Of a stretch of 64,000 nt of DNA, positions 1 to 11,500 are shown in pieces. The stretch spans positions 248,001-312,000 of the forward strand of contig JNEU01001130.1 in NCBI GenBank assembly GCA_000697475.1. Direction: 5' to 3'. Made by a program: the position numbers and the translations under genes. This stretch comes from Lichtheimia corymbifera B2541 (lineage: Eukaryota > Mucoromycota > Mucoromycetes > Mucorales > Lichtheimiaceae). Each line of letters opens with the position of its first letter. Position 1 is the stretch's first letter. Under the pieces are notes generated by a model. It saw only the letters and a program-made list of their open reading frames with translations, ran no database searches and was not told the origin of the DNA.

Positions 1-1104
1 TTGAAAGCAAGTTGATACGCGTAAATAAAGCTGCTTCTATATAATGGCTATCTGCTGTCCACGTGTGAAAGAGCTGTGAGGCAAGTTGCTGCAAGTAAAG
101 AACGCTGCTTGAGACAATGGAACATACGTAATGCTCATGGCGACTGCTGGAATGAACGCTGTTATTCTTGATCGCGGTAGAGGAGTGTGCAAGAGCGTGG
201 GTTGTGTCAAGAAACGCGGGTGTTGTAGTGAGGTGCACACGCCATGAAGTTGTCATTCAGTCAAAGACTATCGGATCAAGGCAATCGTAGGGTTGACATG
301 ATGGGTTGAAACAGGGCAATCGTTCGCAGGTGGTAGTTGTACTTGAATGGAGCAACAGTTGAGAATGGGAGGAGGAATAGGCAAGAAGCCGAGAGTGGAA
401 GAAGAGGTGGGAATTAAATAGGTCAGGCAGTCAGACATATCACATATCACTGATATCAATGCATGATATTGGAATTGCCTGTCTCGACCCTCAAACTTTC
501 ACACAATATGCTCTGGAACATGCTGAACAACTTTGTATTAATAAAGAACCCACACTTCATTTGAAAATTTCGAATAAGAGAGCATAATGTGGGATTGACT
601 ATGACGGATGGAAATTGGGAAAGCGCCGGATTTATGAAAAAGTCATTTAGTATGTAGTTTCTTAAGATTCCCCATCTCGCACTTGAAACTTGGTCAGAAG
701 GTACTCTCGCACATGCTGATCAACTCCATTCATTTAAAAACCGCATTGTTCATTATGAACATTTTGAATGCGGGGCAGCCCAAAAGTAGGAGAAACTAGG
801 GTCCGCGCTCCTGTTCCCCGAGATTGCCCACCTCGAACCTGAAACTTTCACACAACATCCTTTCGACCACGCCGAGCAATTTCGTTCTCATAAAGACCCC
901 AGAGTTCATTATGAAAACATTGAATGTAGGAGAGACGACGAAGGGATGGTAACATAAATAGGGTGTACGGCCGTGCGCGCCGATATTGCTGGTGGGGACG
1001 TCGAAACTTGGTCAGGAGGTGCTCTCGGTCATGCTGATCAATATCGTTCTCATAAAGCCTCTACACATCACTATGGAGATTTGGAGAAACAGGAGCCTCC
1101 ATGT

Positions 1105-1300
1105 TTTGGCTATGCTGTAAGCGTGATGCTATATGGCAAGTGGTCTTTGTTCATTGTCAAGTAGGTTGACCCCGATAGAGCTGAAGATGCAGACGGACTT
1201 CTTTGTGCAACACAGCTCATTTGCATGATATTTCCCAATGAACAAACGCCACTCTCCATATAGCATTACGCGTACATCATAGTAAAAACATAAAGATAGT
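1105..1300. repeat. Nested hairpin inside the left arm
   Basis: The segment 1105-1165 (containing TGCTATATGGCAAGTGG and TTTGTTCATTG) is a diverged reverse complement of 1246-1300. The two halves are separated by about 80 bp. Because the whole arm is mirrored, the same hairpin recurs at about 1613-1810, giving four copies of a ~60-bp block. A further copy of the block lies at about 63885-63945. Confidence 0.8.
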
Positions 1301-1320
1301 TGTATCTCTAAACTTTACAA

Positions 1321-2445
1321 TGAAACGTGAGGTCTTCAATCGAACAAAGTTGCTCGTCGGGGTGAAGCGCACCTTGGGTGCAAGTTTCACGATCGTCGTG
1401 GCCATTCTCAGATTCACCCAATGTCACCACCAGCCAAAGTGGATCGTGGGTCGACCTCTTGAATTTTTTTCAACTTTGGCTGGTGGTGACATTGGGTGAA
1501 TCTAGGATCGACGAGCCTGATCGTGAAACTTGCACCCAAGGTGCGCTTCACCCCGACGAGCAACTTTGTTCGATTGAAGACCTCACGTTTCATTGTAAAG
1601 TTTAGAGATACAACTATCTTTATGTTTTTACTATGATGTACGCGTAATGCTATATGGAGAGTGGCGTTTGTTCATTGGGAAATATCATGCAAATGAGCTG
1701 TGTTGCACAAAGAAGTCCGTCTGCATCTTCAGCTCTATCGGGGTCAACCTACTTGACAATGAACAAAGACCACTTGCCATATAGCATCACGCTTACAGCA
1801 TAGCCAAAACATGGAGGCTCCTGTTTCTCCAAATCTCCATAGTGATGTGTAGAGGCTTTATGAGAACGATATTGATCAGCATGACCGAGAGCACCTCCTG
1901 ACCAAGTTTCGACGTCCCCACCAGCAATATCGGCGCGCACGGCCGTACACCCTATTTATGTTACCATCCCTTCGTCGTCTCTCCTACATTCAATGTTTTC
2001 ATAATGAACTCTGGGGTCTTTATGAGAACGAAATTGCTCGGCGTGGTCGAAAGGATGTTGTGAAAGTTTCAGGTTCGAGGTGGGCAATCTCGGGGAACAG
2101 GAGCGCCGACCCTACTTTCTCCTACTTTTGGGCTGCCCCGCATTCAAAACGTTCATAATGAACAATGCGGTTTTTAAATGAATGAAGTTGATCAACATGA
2201 CTCAGAGAACACTCTTACCAAGTTTCACGTTCAAGTTGGGGAATCTCAAGAAACTACATACTAAATGACTTTTTCATAAATCCGGCACTTTCCCAGTTTC
2301 CGCCCATCATAGTAAACCCCACATTACACCCTCCCATTCAAAATTTTGAAATGAAGTGTGGGTTCTTTATTAATACAAAGTTGTTCAGCATGTCCTGAAG
2401 CACATTGTGTGAAAGTTTGAGGTTCGAGATAGGCAATCCTATGAT
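1321..2445 (+). repeat. Array of ~85-bp diverged modules (right-arm orientation)
   Basis: A module begins near ATGAAnnGnGGnnTTT, has a core like TTGATCAGCATG and ends near AAGTTTCACGTTCGAG. It occurs at about 1321-1400 (this copy is in the inner left arm), 1850-1920, 2005-2090, 2157-2245 and 2350-2440. The mirror image fills the left arm at about 480-1060. Spacing is about 150-190 bp. Reading frames are not kept between copies, which argues against a protein repeat. Confidence 0.75.
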
Positions 2446-2910
2446 TATGGGGTTAATGTATAGTGTGCATGAATATGTCTGACAGTGCCTGATCTATTTA
2501 ATTTCCAACTTCTTGCCTTTTCTCCCATTCTCAACTGTTGCTCCATTCAAGTACAACTACCACCTGCGAACGACTGTCCTGATTCGACCCACCATGTCAA
2601 TCCTACACTTGTCTTGATCCGATTGCCTTTGACTGAATGGCAAGTGCATGGCGTGTACACAGCCGCCTTATCACTCTTCCACAACACACGAGTCTCTTGA
2701 CACGACACACGCTCTTGCGCATTCCTCTACACGATCAATCGTTACAGTAGCCGCCATTAGCAAGGTCTTCATTCCATTGTCTCAAACAGGGTTCACGACC
2801 TTGTCACTCTACTACAATACACACTCTTGCACACACTACTCTGCCGCAACCAACCGTACCAGCATTTGCTATTAGCCAGGCCTTTACTCAGTTGTCTCAA
2901 GTTAGTTGCA

Positions 2911-5315
2911 GCAACATACAATTCCAATGGATGGGATGACATATCAGCTATCAAGTACACCGTAATACAAGCAATCCTCACTTTGTTGAGCTGCAATGAA
3001 AATGACCCAAGAAAGAGATGGATCAACAGCAGGATGGAAAAGGATGCATATCAGCAAGCGATCACATGGCTCGTTTCAACCAACGTATTGGATTTGATGG
3101 ATGGATGCAATCAAGTGCAGTGATGAGGAATATACCCTGGAATGTTGCTTTGGTTACTTGGCGCGTCGTCGGCATGAACAATCACGTGGATACGGCTGAG
3201 GATGATGCTGGATTGGATGACATATGGTGGCAAAAGGCGCTTTACAGCCATAGATGTTATTCAAGTCAATGCATGCAGCAGCTATTATAATCGTGGACGA
3301 AGGATGTTTATGACAGCAACAACCAATAACACAATTATCCCTGTTGCCCTCAATGTGGTTCACCCGTAGCTCAGTCAATGCTGTTCCCTCACATACTCAA
3401 CTCGATAAACATCCACATACGATGTGCTATTCTTCGACATTTTTCATTGAATTCACCATAATATTTTAGAAGAGTATCGTGCAATCAGTTCTTATACGCA
3501 GTATGTGGATCATTTGGTTGGTTTCTGGATTGAAAGGGGGAATAGAAACTTGAAGGTTGGAAAGCGAGATTGGATCATTTACGTCGTCGTATCGAGATGT
3601 GATTGTTCATTTGACCCAGCTTCCTAGTTCATGTATTGATAGACGAAAGGCAGTGGGGGGGGGGTTCTCGAACGTTTGTATAGACTCGAGAGTGATGATT
3701 ATTGTGTTTGTGTATCATAAGTTCGATGGCCCATTGTAAGCTTAATTCATCATGTTCAAGAAATAGACAGCTGTGATACAATGTGGTCTAGCTGACGCTA
3801 TCTTGTGCAACCTTATATAAGAACAAACCATTCCATACTGGCTATCATATGATACAATGGGTTACCTTGGTGCTATGGTAGTGTGTGATGGGATGGTGTT
3901 CAGCCTTGCTATTGTTGTCACATCCTGTCTGGCAGCCTCCCGTGGTTGAGAACCGGAAGGGCTAATCCTATTTGTGGAGAGTGCATGATTATAGAAAGAT
4001 CCGCTTGTGATTCCCGTTTGGGTCAAGTCGATGATTTAGTCCTTTGCAAACAGGGCGAAGGTACACAATGTGAAATGGGATACGAATACTATTTAAACGT
4101 GGTATTCTTTATAATGTGCAATGGGATCTCTAAGATAACCAAGCCGATACGAATATAGATAGAAGCCAAATAAAGGATGATGATGACCCATCGGCCGAGT
4201 AATATACCCTTCCTATATAAAATCATTTAGCTACCTCTTCTAAAACCACGTGTATATGTATATTTACCATCTTTAACTATTGGCCTTCCTTGCTTAGTAG
4301 GGATTGGGTGGATGGAGGCACTTGGCTGTGTACTCAAGCTTGACATATGTCGACGACAATTCTGTTTTCCCGCTCGCCACATGACCAACAATGTAGACTG
4401 GAAAAAAAACCGTAGTCAGATGATGTTATTCTCCATGCATGGCACTGTCCTGATCCTACTTGTCAACATCAATCACCTTGCGATACCAATCTCCTTGTTG
4501 CCTTCGCATGATAGCCCCTCGTTGAACTTGCCGATACACACCCCAGACGTTGATGTAAGTTCCATGTGGCCAATAAAAGACTGAGTGAACATGCTCATCG
4601 AGATAAAGTGAATAGTTGTCATGTTGTCCTTGTATCTTTTGATCAATTTTGACATTAATGGCGCTAATGGGAGGCATACAGGAGGCACTGCTCAGGAAGG
4701 CATCGATCACTATGGCAACGCGTAGGTGTATGTAGCAGAGGGATATGTAAAAATATGGATCACCAGTCGTCTGGAGTCGACAGCAGGTGCATCGATATTG
4801 CCAAACATCGCGGTCGCTTATTGATGATCGGGCGTGTCAATCAAAGTATTAATGCATGAATCACACCCATAGTATCACGTTGTAGTGGTTGATTGTATAA
4901 CGTATTGTTGACGTTGTAAGTTGCTTCATTCGATTGTGCTGAGGAACGAAGCATCTCGTATGCACCGCCATGTGTTCTCAAGTTTGCAATGTGCGTGATT
5001 TAATAAAGGCAAGAGGATAAATCATTGGGGAAAGCGGTCGTTCATGGTCGCTCGGAAACGAACAAGGGGAAAAGATTGTGTAGCAATGCAACTGGTGAAA
5101 GTTTGTAATGACTCCGGTCTTAATGTGTGTTGGTGACCTCTTTGCACTGCTTGCATACAATCTGATACGTGGTTGCTATGGTTGCACATCAGATGTCAGG
5201 ACGCGCTTGTGCAACACTGACAATAATTTACAGGTCCTCCGTTGCCGTTTCCGCAGTCTTTTTCTCTTTTTTCACTTCACTCTTCTGTTTTCCAAACACG
5301 CTACTTGCAGTAAAA
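2911..5315. other. Stretch with no confident gene
   Basis: Apart from the short coding-like piece at 4456-4720, the frames here are short and overlap on both strands. No homology-bearing motif, tRNA or splice-linked exon set was recognised. The last ~150 bp before 5316 is pyrimidine-rich and is the probable promoter and 5' leader of the next gene. Confidence 0.5.
4456..4720 (-). pseudogene. Coding-like fragment, function unknown
   Basis: The minus strand carries an open stretch that ends in a TAG at 4456 and starts with an in-frame ATG at 4677 (MPPISAINVKIDQ). It runs on upstream to an AG at about 4718 that could be a splice acceptor. The residues look protein-like (aromatic and charged, e.g. 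VFYWPHGTYINVWGVYR), but no family was recognised and no matching upstream exon could be joined in phase. It could be the last exon of a small gene, a relic, or chance. Confidence 0.25.
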
Positions 5316-5917
5316 ATGACTATCACCGATCTTGCCAACTACTCCTACTGGACCGAATTGAGCCATAAGCATGCAAAGAATTACCGGTTACTGTAAGCGT
5401 TTTTTCATTTGGTACTTTTTGATTCTTTTTTATTCTTGACATCTCTATGTTCAGACCTCGTGACCTGCCAAGGAGCAACGACATGACTTCGTCTCAGGCC
5501 ACCTACGCAAGAGATAATTATGCTCTATACAGGCTGGAAGCAAGGCTTCCAAATGAGTACCATGGCAGGCCCACAAAGCGGCAGATTATCCTTGATGCGG
5601 CTGATCATATTGAAAGTCAGCAAGTGCAGATCGCAGAACTTACTCGCAAATTAGCAGCAAGGGAAGATCAGTTGAAGAACGTGGTGAAGAAGGTCGTGAC
5701 GCAGAGCAAAGAAAAAGCTGCTTTGGCGGCCGATCTGAAGAAGTGCTATACGAAGTTGGATGGTATCAAGGATGCCCTCATCAAGCACAAAAATGATGAG
5801 GATCATGAAACATTCTACCGGAGGATTGAGAGCATCATGGTGTGCGGCAAGGATGTCATCAAGGATGACAAAAAGGAAGATACCCAAGACAAGGACAAGA
5901 ACAATGAGGAGGAATAA
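5316..5917 (+). CDS. Coiled-coil protein with helix-loop-helix-like segment
   Basis: Two exons (5316-5392 and 5455-5917) joined by a GTAAGC...TTCAG intron give about 179 aa. After an N-terminal stretch (MTITDLANYSYWTEL) comes a segment reading LYRLEARLP, then RPTKRQIILDAADHIESQQ. This resembles helix 1, loop and helix 2 of bHLH-zipper proteins, and it runs directly into a heptad-rich coiled coil (AELTRKLAAREDQLK). The C-terminus is very acidic and lysine-rich. No arginine-rich basic region precedes helix 1, so if it is an HLH protein it probably dimerises without binding E-boxes. It could also be a plain coiled-coil protein. The start ATG has an AAAA context. The gene model is solid and the family call is tentative. 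Confidence 0.7.
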
Positions 5918-6206
5918 ATGTACACTTTGCATTGTAATTAAGGTTTTTGATCGATCCCCAGCTTCTCATCATCAATGGGTTGCCTGAATTACTGCGTGTA
6001 TGTGTTACACAAACTACGTCTTTCAAGCAGTATGTTGCTATTACTCTCAGGTAAGCCATGGCAAGGCGTCTTTCATAACACCATTATCAACTCGCTCCAC
6101 GTTGAATTCTTTTATAACCCTCTATCAAGTCATCCATATTTGTTTTTCATGATGCTTCTATTTACAAAGGTTTATTGGGCGATCGAAATGATGGGGGAAT
6201 GCTTTT

Positions 6207-8304
6207 CTACGGTTGCTGTTGTCGTCTTTGTAATTCTTCCAATGCTTTTTGCTCGTACTTTTTCTGCAGTTGATCCATCTCCGTTTGATATGCTTGCTTG
6301 TACTTGGTCATGATGAGTTGACATTCATTCTGGTATTCTGATCGTAAGGGTCCCAATTGGTTCTTGATGCCTTTAAAAAGAACAAAAATTCCGGTTGGTA
6401 TGCGTTAGAGGACCAAGCATAGAAAGGGCTTTACCTGATATGTCAGTATCCACAAACTCACTTGCAGAATAAAAGGATGACGCTGAGTCGTCATCTTCCA
6501 CACCAACAAATTGAGGAAGCGGCGAGGACATCTTGGATGAAAATATGGATGGATATCGGAACAACTAGAATAGAGTTGAGTTTGCTTGCCATCCAACGAT
6601 CGTGTGGCATGATCACTAACCTGCTTGATTTGTGTTATAGTGTTGTCAGTTGCTGTTGTTGGTGGTGGCTCTGTTGGCGTTGAAGGCGGTAGTGGAGGTG
6701 TGGATGATTCAGCGATATGAATTTCAGGTGGTGTTGATGGCGATGGGATGGTGGTGATGGTAGTAGTATCATGTTGTGATGTTGGTGTTTTTTGAGCATA
6801 TCGGAATTCTCCATGGCAACCACCTTTCACCCACTGCATCACGGATTGGACCACGTGTTGCCTTTGTGTCATTGCTTCTTCTTCAGTGGGCCACGTATTT
6901 TGCTTCCATACAAGATCAAAGTATCCAGGGGCATCACACCACCATTCATTGTCCCATTCAGGTCGATCCGTATCATTTTCCATATACTGTGCAGCCCGCA
7001 TCTCAGCACTGCCCATTGTCACCAACCATAGCCGAGGAGGTCGATCATTGTCGTTACCGCTGTGTGATTCAATCTTTTCAAATACGGGATTGTTGGGTCG
7101 TAACCGGATATCAAGAGCAATCACAAGATCCGCTGTGGGTTGATTAGATCCATACTAATATATTCATTGTTAGCGACATGTCGTTTCAAAACCAGAAAAG
7201 GTATATTACCGATTGAGCTGTGCTTGTTGGGAATAATACACCATATTCACGCTCCCATGTCTCATCCAATACCGAGCTAATCCGTTCACATGGTAGTCCA
7301 AGCTCCCTCTTGATGATGTTGAAAAAGAACGATTCGTAATTCATGTCATAGGTCACAATGGCCAATTTCATATACTATCACGCAGAAAAAAAGTTACCAT
7401 GCAGGTATGGTTATCCGTCCTCGTCAACACTTACCATTTGTGCTTCATTGAGAGCATGGATGAGATTACGAATGAATTGTGTTTTGCCGGATCCATTCCA
7501 CTTGTCAGCAGCTGTCACATCATAATCATCTACCATCGCTTCCAATGGGTGGTTCAAACGTGCAATGATCTCGGTGAAATCCACTTTTGCAGACAACATG
7601 TCGTTGGTGGGTTCTGGATTGTAAAATTCATCGCAAGTTGATTGCTGGAATGGGGTAGCGTATACAGGGACCCAATTAGCAGGATAATACTGATATTGGT
7701 CCTCTGTGTCGGTTGTTGGTACTTGTTGGTCTGTTGATGGTGGCTGTTCAAGATCCATAGTGTGTTGGTCAGGCGATGATGATGGTTGTTGTACCACTGA
7801 TTGATCTACTTGCATGGATTCTGCTGTCCACATTCCGCCAAAATCATCCATCACCTGCTTTCGCGTTGCTGTATATTTATCAACATCCAAAAATATCGAT
7901 AAAGGAGTAGGCTTGGTAATCACGGGCTGATCGAAATCGTATAATGATATAGGTGGATATCGTAAAAGCTGAAGACGTCCATTGTGAGTCATGTAGGAAG
8001 GCGTTTCTCGTGCTGCATCATTGTTGTCCTCGTTGTCTGAAAATAATGAACCAGGCTGACGAGTATTCAACGTGATGTTGTATACAGGTTTCCCACGACT
8101 ATCGAGACCAATCGTGCGATTGCTGAAAGGATCCACTTTGCGTTTTTTCATTCTCGTGCTTCCGGTGGCATCAAGTGCCTTTTCAATATCCTCTCTCGTC
8201 AACCGGCGGATCGGTAATACATGCTCTACATTGTGACCACCAAGGAACCCGGCATACAAGTCTTCAGCATACGATTCAGGTCGAGAGCCCGTTGGTGAAG
8301 TCAT
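6207..8304 (-). CDS. HDA1 histone-deacetylase complex subunit 2/3-like protein
   Basis: Five exons (8304-7435, 7374-7210, 7154-6621, 6564-6435, 6370-6207) join in phase to about 620 aa. Residues ~1-265 are low-complexity with conserved islands. Around residue 270 lies WNGSGKTQFIRNLIHAL, then MKLAIVTYDMNYESFFFNII, then ADLVIALDIRL and RLWLVTMGSAEMRAAQ. This order matches the degenerate helicase-C-like fold of fungal HDA complex subunits 2/3 (S/GK..fl..Ll, then a strand, then DLVIafD, then Lvt..S.E). The C-terminus is a coiled coil (LIMTKYKQAYQTEMDQLQKK), as in Hda2/Hda3. These subunits hold the class II deacetylase in the nucleus. ATP-binding motifs are absent, as in the family. An in-frame upstream frame reaches 8643 but lacks sense; the ATG at 8304 is preferred. 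Confidence 0.6.
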
Positions 8305-8551
8305 CGGGCAATGTGTTGGTTGTGTGTGGGTGGGTGTTGAAGAATAAAAGTGAAAGCAAAGTAGAAAAGGGCAGTTTTGGACTGCGACCGTGGCGTGTCG
8401 ATATCTCCTCAATCCATTATCCCGAGTAGTACGTCTTGTTTTATTTGTACAATAAAGTGTAGATTTGTGTATATAATACATCTTGAAGAAAACGATGATG
8501 ATGATGGTGGTGGTGGAATACAAGTTTATGGGTATATATATGAAATGGCCA

Positions 8552-11500
8552 TCAACCAGAAGACGAGGCTGAGCCGTATTCTTCATGATAGCTTTCGAGC
8601 ATCCAACTATAATCATCCTTTTTATGCTGCTGTTCAATGCCATCGGAAATGATAAGCTGGGAGGCTGATGTAGTGGTCAATGATGTCCCCGTGGTTGTGG
8701 CGACACTCTGCATGGGTGGTGGATCTTGTCGGCAATAGCTATTGAATCTTGCACACCAAAGCTCTAATTCTTGTTGTCGAGCCACTTGTATCAACACATC
8801 GGATCGGCCATTACCACGCACCTTGATGATATGCTCGTCACCACTACTGGATATAATCACAGCTTCCTTGTAATGAAATACACATCCTTTGTGCGACTTT
8901 TCCTATTATCAATATCCCTGCGTTAGTATTGGATGATCTAATTTATGCAAAAGAAGAAGGATGATACTTGCCGACACGAATGAAAAGTAACGAACACGTG
9001 GAAACAATACAATATGCTTCATATCCCACGCACTTAGATGTGGAAAATATCGGTACACCACTTGCACTGGCATGTGCGCCTATTTGGCATGTGAGTACTC
9101 TGGGATGAATAAGACAACAAAAGAATTTACCTCGTATGCTTCAGAATCCACGCCATATTCTCCTGCAGCTAAGCGATGGTGCTGATGTACCTTTTGCTCC
9201 GTTAATCCTGGCATGTTGCTGCTGAATGCCCCAGAAGCAAGCATACGATTGATGCTGATAATATCACCACCTCCTGTTGTACTCGTAAATGCGCGTGGTG
9301 GTCCTGGTGATGGTGGTGGTGGAGGACCACCACCATGGTTGTTGATATTATTCCATCGTGTGTTTGACATGCGTCCTGTTGTCACGTTTTTACGTGCACG
9401 CTCCTTGATGTAAATCGTATGTAGCTTTGGCAAATACAGAATCAATAACGAAAATGTGGCTCCCCACACTATCATTGAGGCCGAGAGATAGTGCCGTGTA
9501 AAGTAGTCGGTTGCCGAATGAAACACAGTGAATCCGATAAGCGATGAAAAGAAAATGTTGCTAAAGGCCGTCATGTTAATAAGGAAAAAGTAGAACACAA
9601 CCACAACAACAACTTACTAGATGGCAAGGCTGATATGTCGACATTCCGCATACTTTGGCTTGTTTCTGGGTATCGCTCGTGTGCGGATAGCCAGCATGAC
9701 AGCTGTCGCCAAAAAGAGAGCAGCCACTAGTGTGATCAATGCAACAAGCATGCTATGCACACCGCCTTCGTAATCGCATCGCACAAAATAGGTTGTCAAG
9801 GTGACAGGTACACTAAGCGTTTGCACCTCTGTTGCAGGCAGCCAGATCACCAGTGCAATCTAAACAGGAGGAATCAGCAATCATAATCTCACTGAGCCGT
9901 ACACACAACTTACTCCTGTGATCATCAATCCACCAAAGCATACGCGCAGTAATTGCCGGTCTGTGACGATCGGTTTTTTCAAATAAATATTGTTGTGCAC
10001 TGCATAAATGCGGTATAACTTGAGACTAAGACATCTACGAAATAGCGCATAGGGGTTAGTGATGATACGTATGAGCGATGAATCCTCCAATTTACCCAAG
10101 TAGTAATGTATAACCAATGTGGAAGGATATCGGGATAATAAAGCAATCCATCAATGTGCGATCTGCTGAGAAAAAAAACACCGATGTATATATGAATATA
10201 AAGCCAAGGAGCTCCAGTAAACAAGATAAAAGGCTATGCATTATCATTGTTAGCGAATCCATCACTACATCTCGTATACATTTATACCTGGATATGTTGG
10301 ACACAAGATGGCGTCGGCGGATGGTAATCAATAAAGCAGCGAGAAGAGCCATAAACACACCAAATGCAGTAAACGCCACAATGACGAGCGAAATGGGAGT
10401 ATGGTAGCCTGGATTGATGCATGTTTTTGCTGGCAAGCCTGTAGGTACCTGTGATTGACCTTGAATCAGCCATAGGTTGCTGCTTTCATATGTACACACA
10501 CATACCATCAATGAACCGCCATAATAAACCGGTGTCTCTGTCAAGTTGATTTTGCCTGCAAAGATAGTGCCGATTTGGGTTTCCTGGCCATGTTGGATGT
10601 TGAGCACACGGAAATTGCTAATCATGGAAATGGGGTTAAAATCATCATGGGGTTGATGATGATGATGCAACTACGTACCCAACTGCACGATCACCATTTT
10701 CATTAAAGATCATGGGGCCATCAGGGCCATTGTCTCCAGTGTTGAAAGCCGTGGGAGTAAAACCATCGCCCAATTGGCGTGTAACCAGCTGATTTAGCAT
10801 TTGTGTCATGTTGGATGATCCGGATACGATTTTGCGAAAGCCATCTGCCATGGACCATAAACAGGAATAGGCCATGGCTACATTAGAAGAGGCTCGAGAT
10901 GCATTACCGGCGGAGGGATACCTAATTGACACATTTGAGATAGACCATCCCACATTGTTGTAGTTGTAGTATTTGCTTACAGTTGAGGATCGAGTTGTGA
11001 CCATGTGTGTTGCAATTGATCAAAAGGTCCATAACCAGTGAGATTGATTCCAAGGGCAAACGAAAAAACACCACCTGAAAATGCTGTAGGATAATCGATT
11101 GGGTGCTGATATTCCTGTGTTGTCCATGCAATGTAGTCGATTGCTCGCATTGAATTCCCGGTTTGGTTGCTTTGAAGTGACTCACTAGCAACGTCGCTGT
11201 TGGCATACCAATCAAGCTGTTGATGCGTTTGGCCTTGTTGACGTGATTGTAAGATAGCATTGAAACCATCGATAGAGGATTGGATCGTTGTTGTATCAGG
11301 CAATGGGCCCAGCGAGATCCATACGTGGTCCGAATTCATATAACCCTTATTGGCAGCTGCCACAAGAGCGGTTGTCATGGCTTCATCCTGGGCCACCACA
11401 AAGACAATGCGTGAATTTGGATTGCTCAGCAACTCTTCTATATCATCGGATACTTGATGTAATGGATCACTCTCGCCATAAAAGCTTTGATATCCATTCA

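Larger units (their letters stand above)
1..2910. repeat. Giant imperfect palindrome (two ~1.44-kb inverted arms)
   Basis: The left arm (about 1-1440) reads as the reverse complement of the right arm (about 1473-2910), with only a 32-nt loop at 1441-1472. The axis is near 1456.5: 1440 pairs with 1473, and 973-1164 pairs exactly with 1749-1940. Pairing is near-perfect in the inner ~600 bp, about 85% in the middle (for example 601-760 against 2150-2310), and looser with small indels at the outer ends. Here 100-205 still pairs with about 2710-2790. I see no long conserved reading frame, so it looks non-coding. It could be a foldback or MITE-like element or an inverted duplication. The internal make-up is described in separate entries. 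Confidence 0.93.

Noticed and set aside
973..1940. Identical 63-residue frames on both strands as a duplicated gene
   Set aside because: They are mirror images produced by the palindrome; the starts are GTG and the frame is not kept in the other modules.
3361..3400. tRNA-like words (CCCGTAGCTCAGTC)
   Set aside because: No acceptor stem, anticodon arm or T-arm can be folded around it.
8305..8643. N-terminal extension of the HDA-like protein
   Set aside because: The open frame upstream of the ATG at 8304 is low in protein character and lies in the promoter next to the receptor gene's 3' end.
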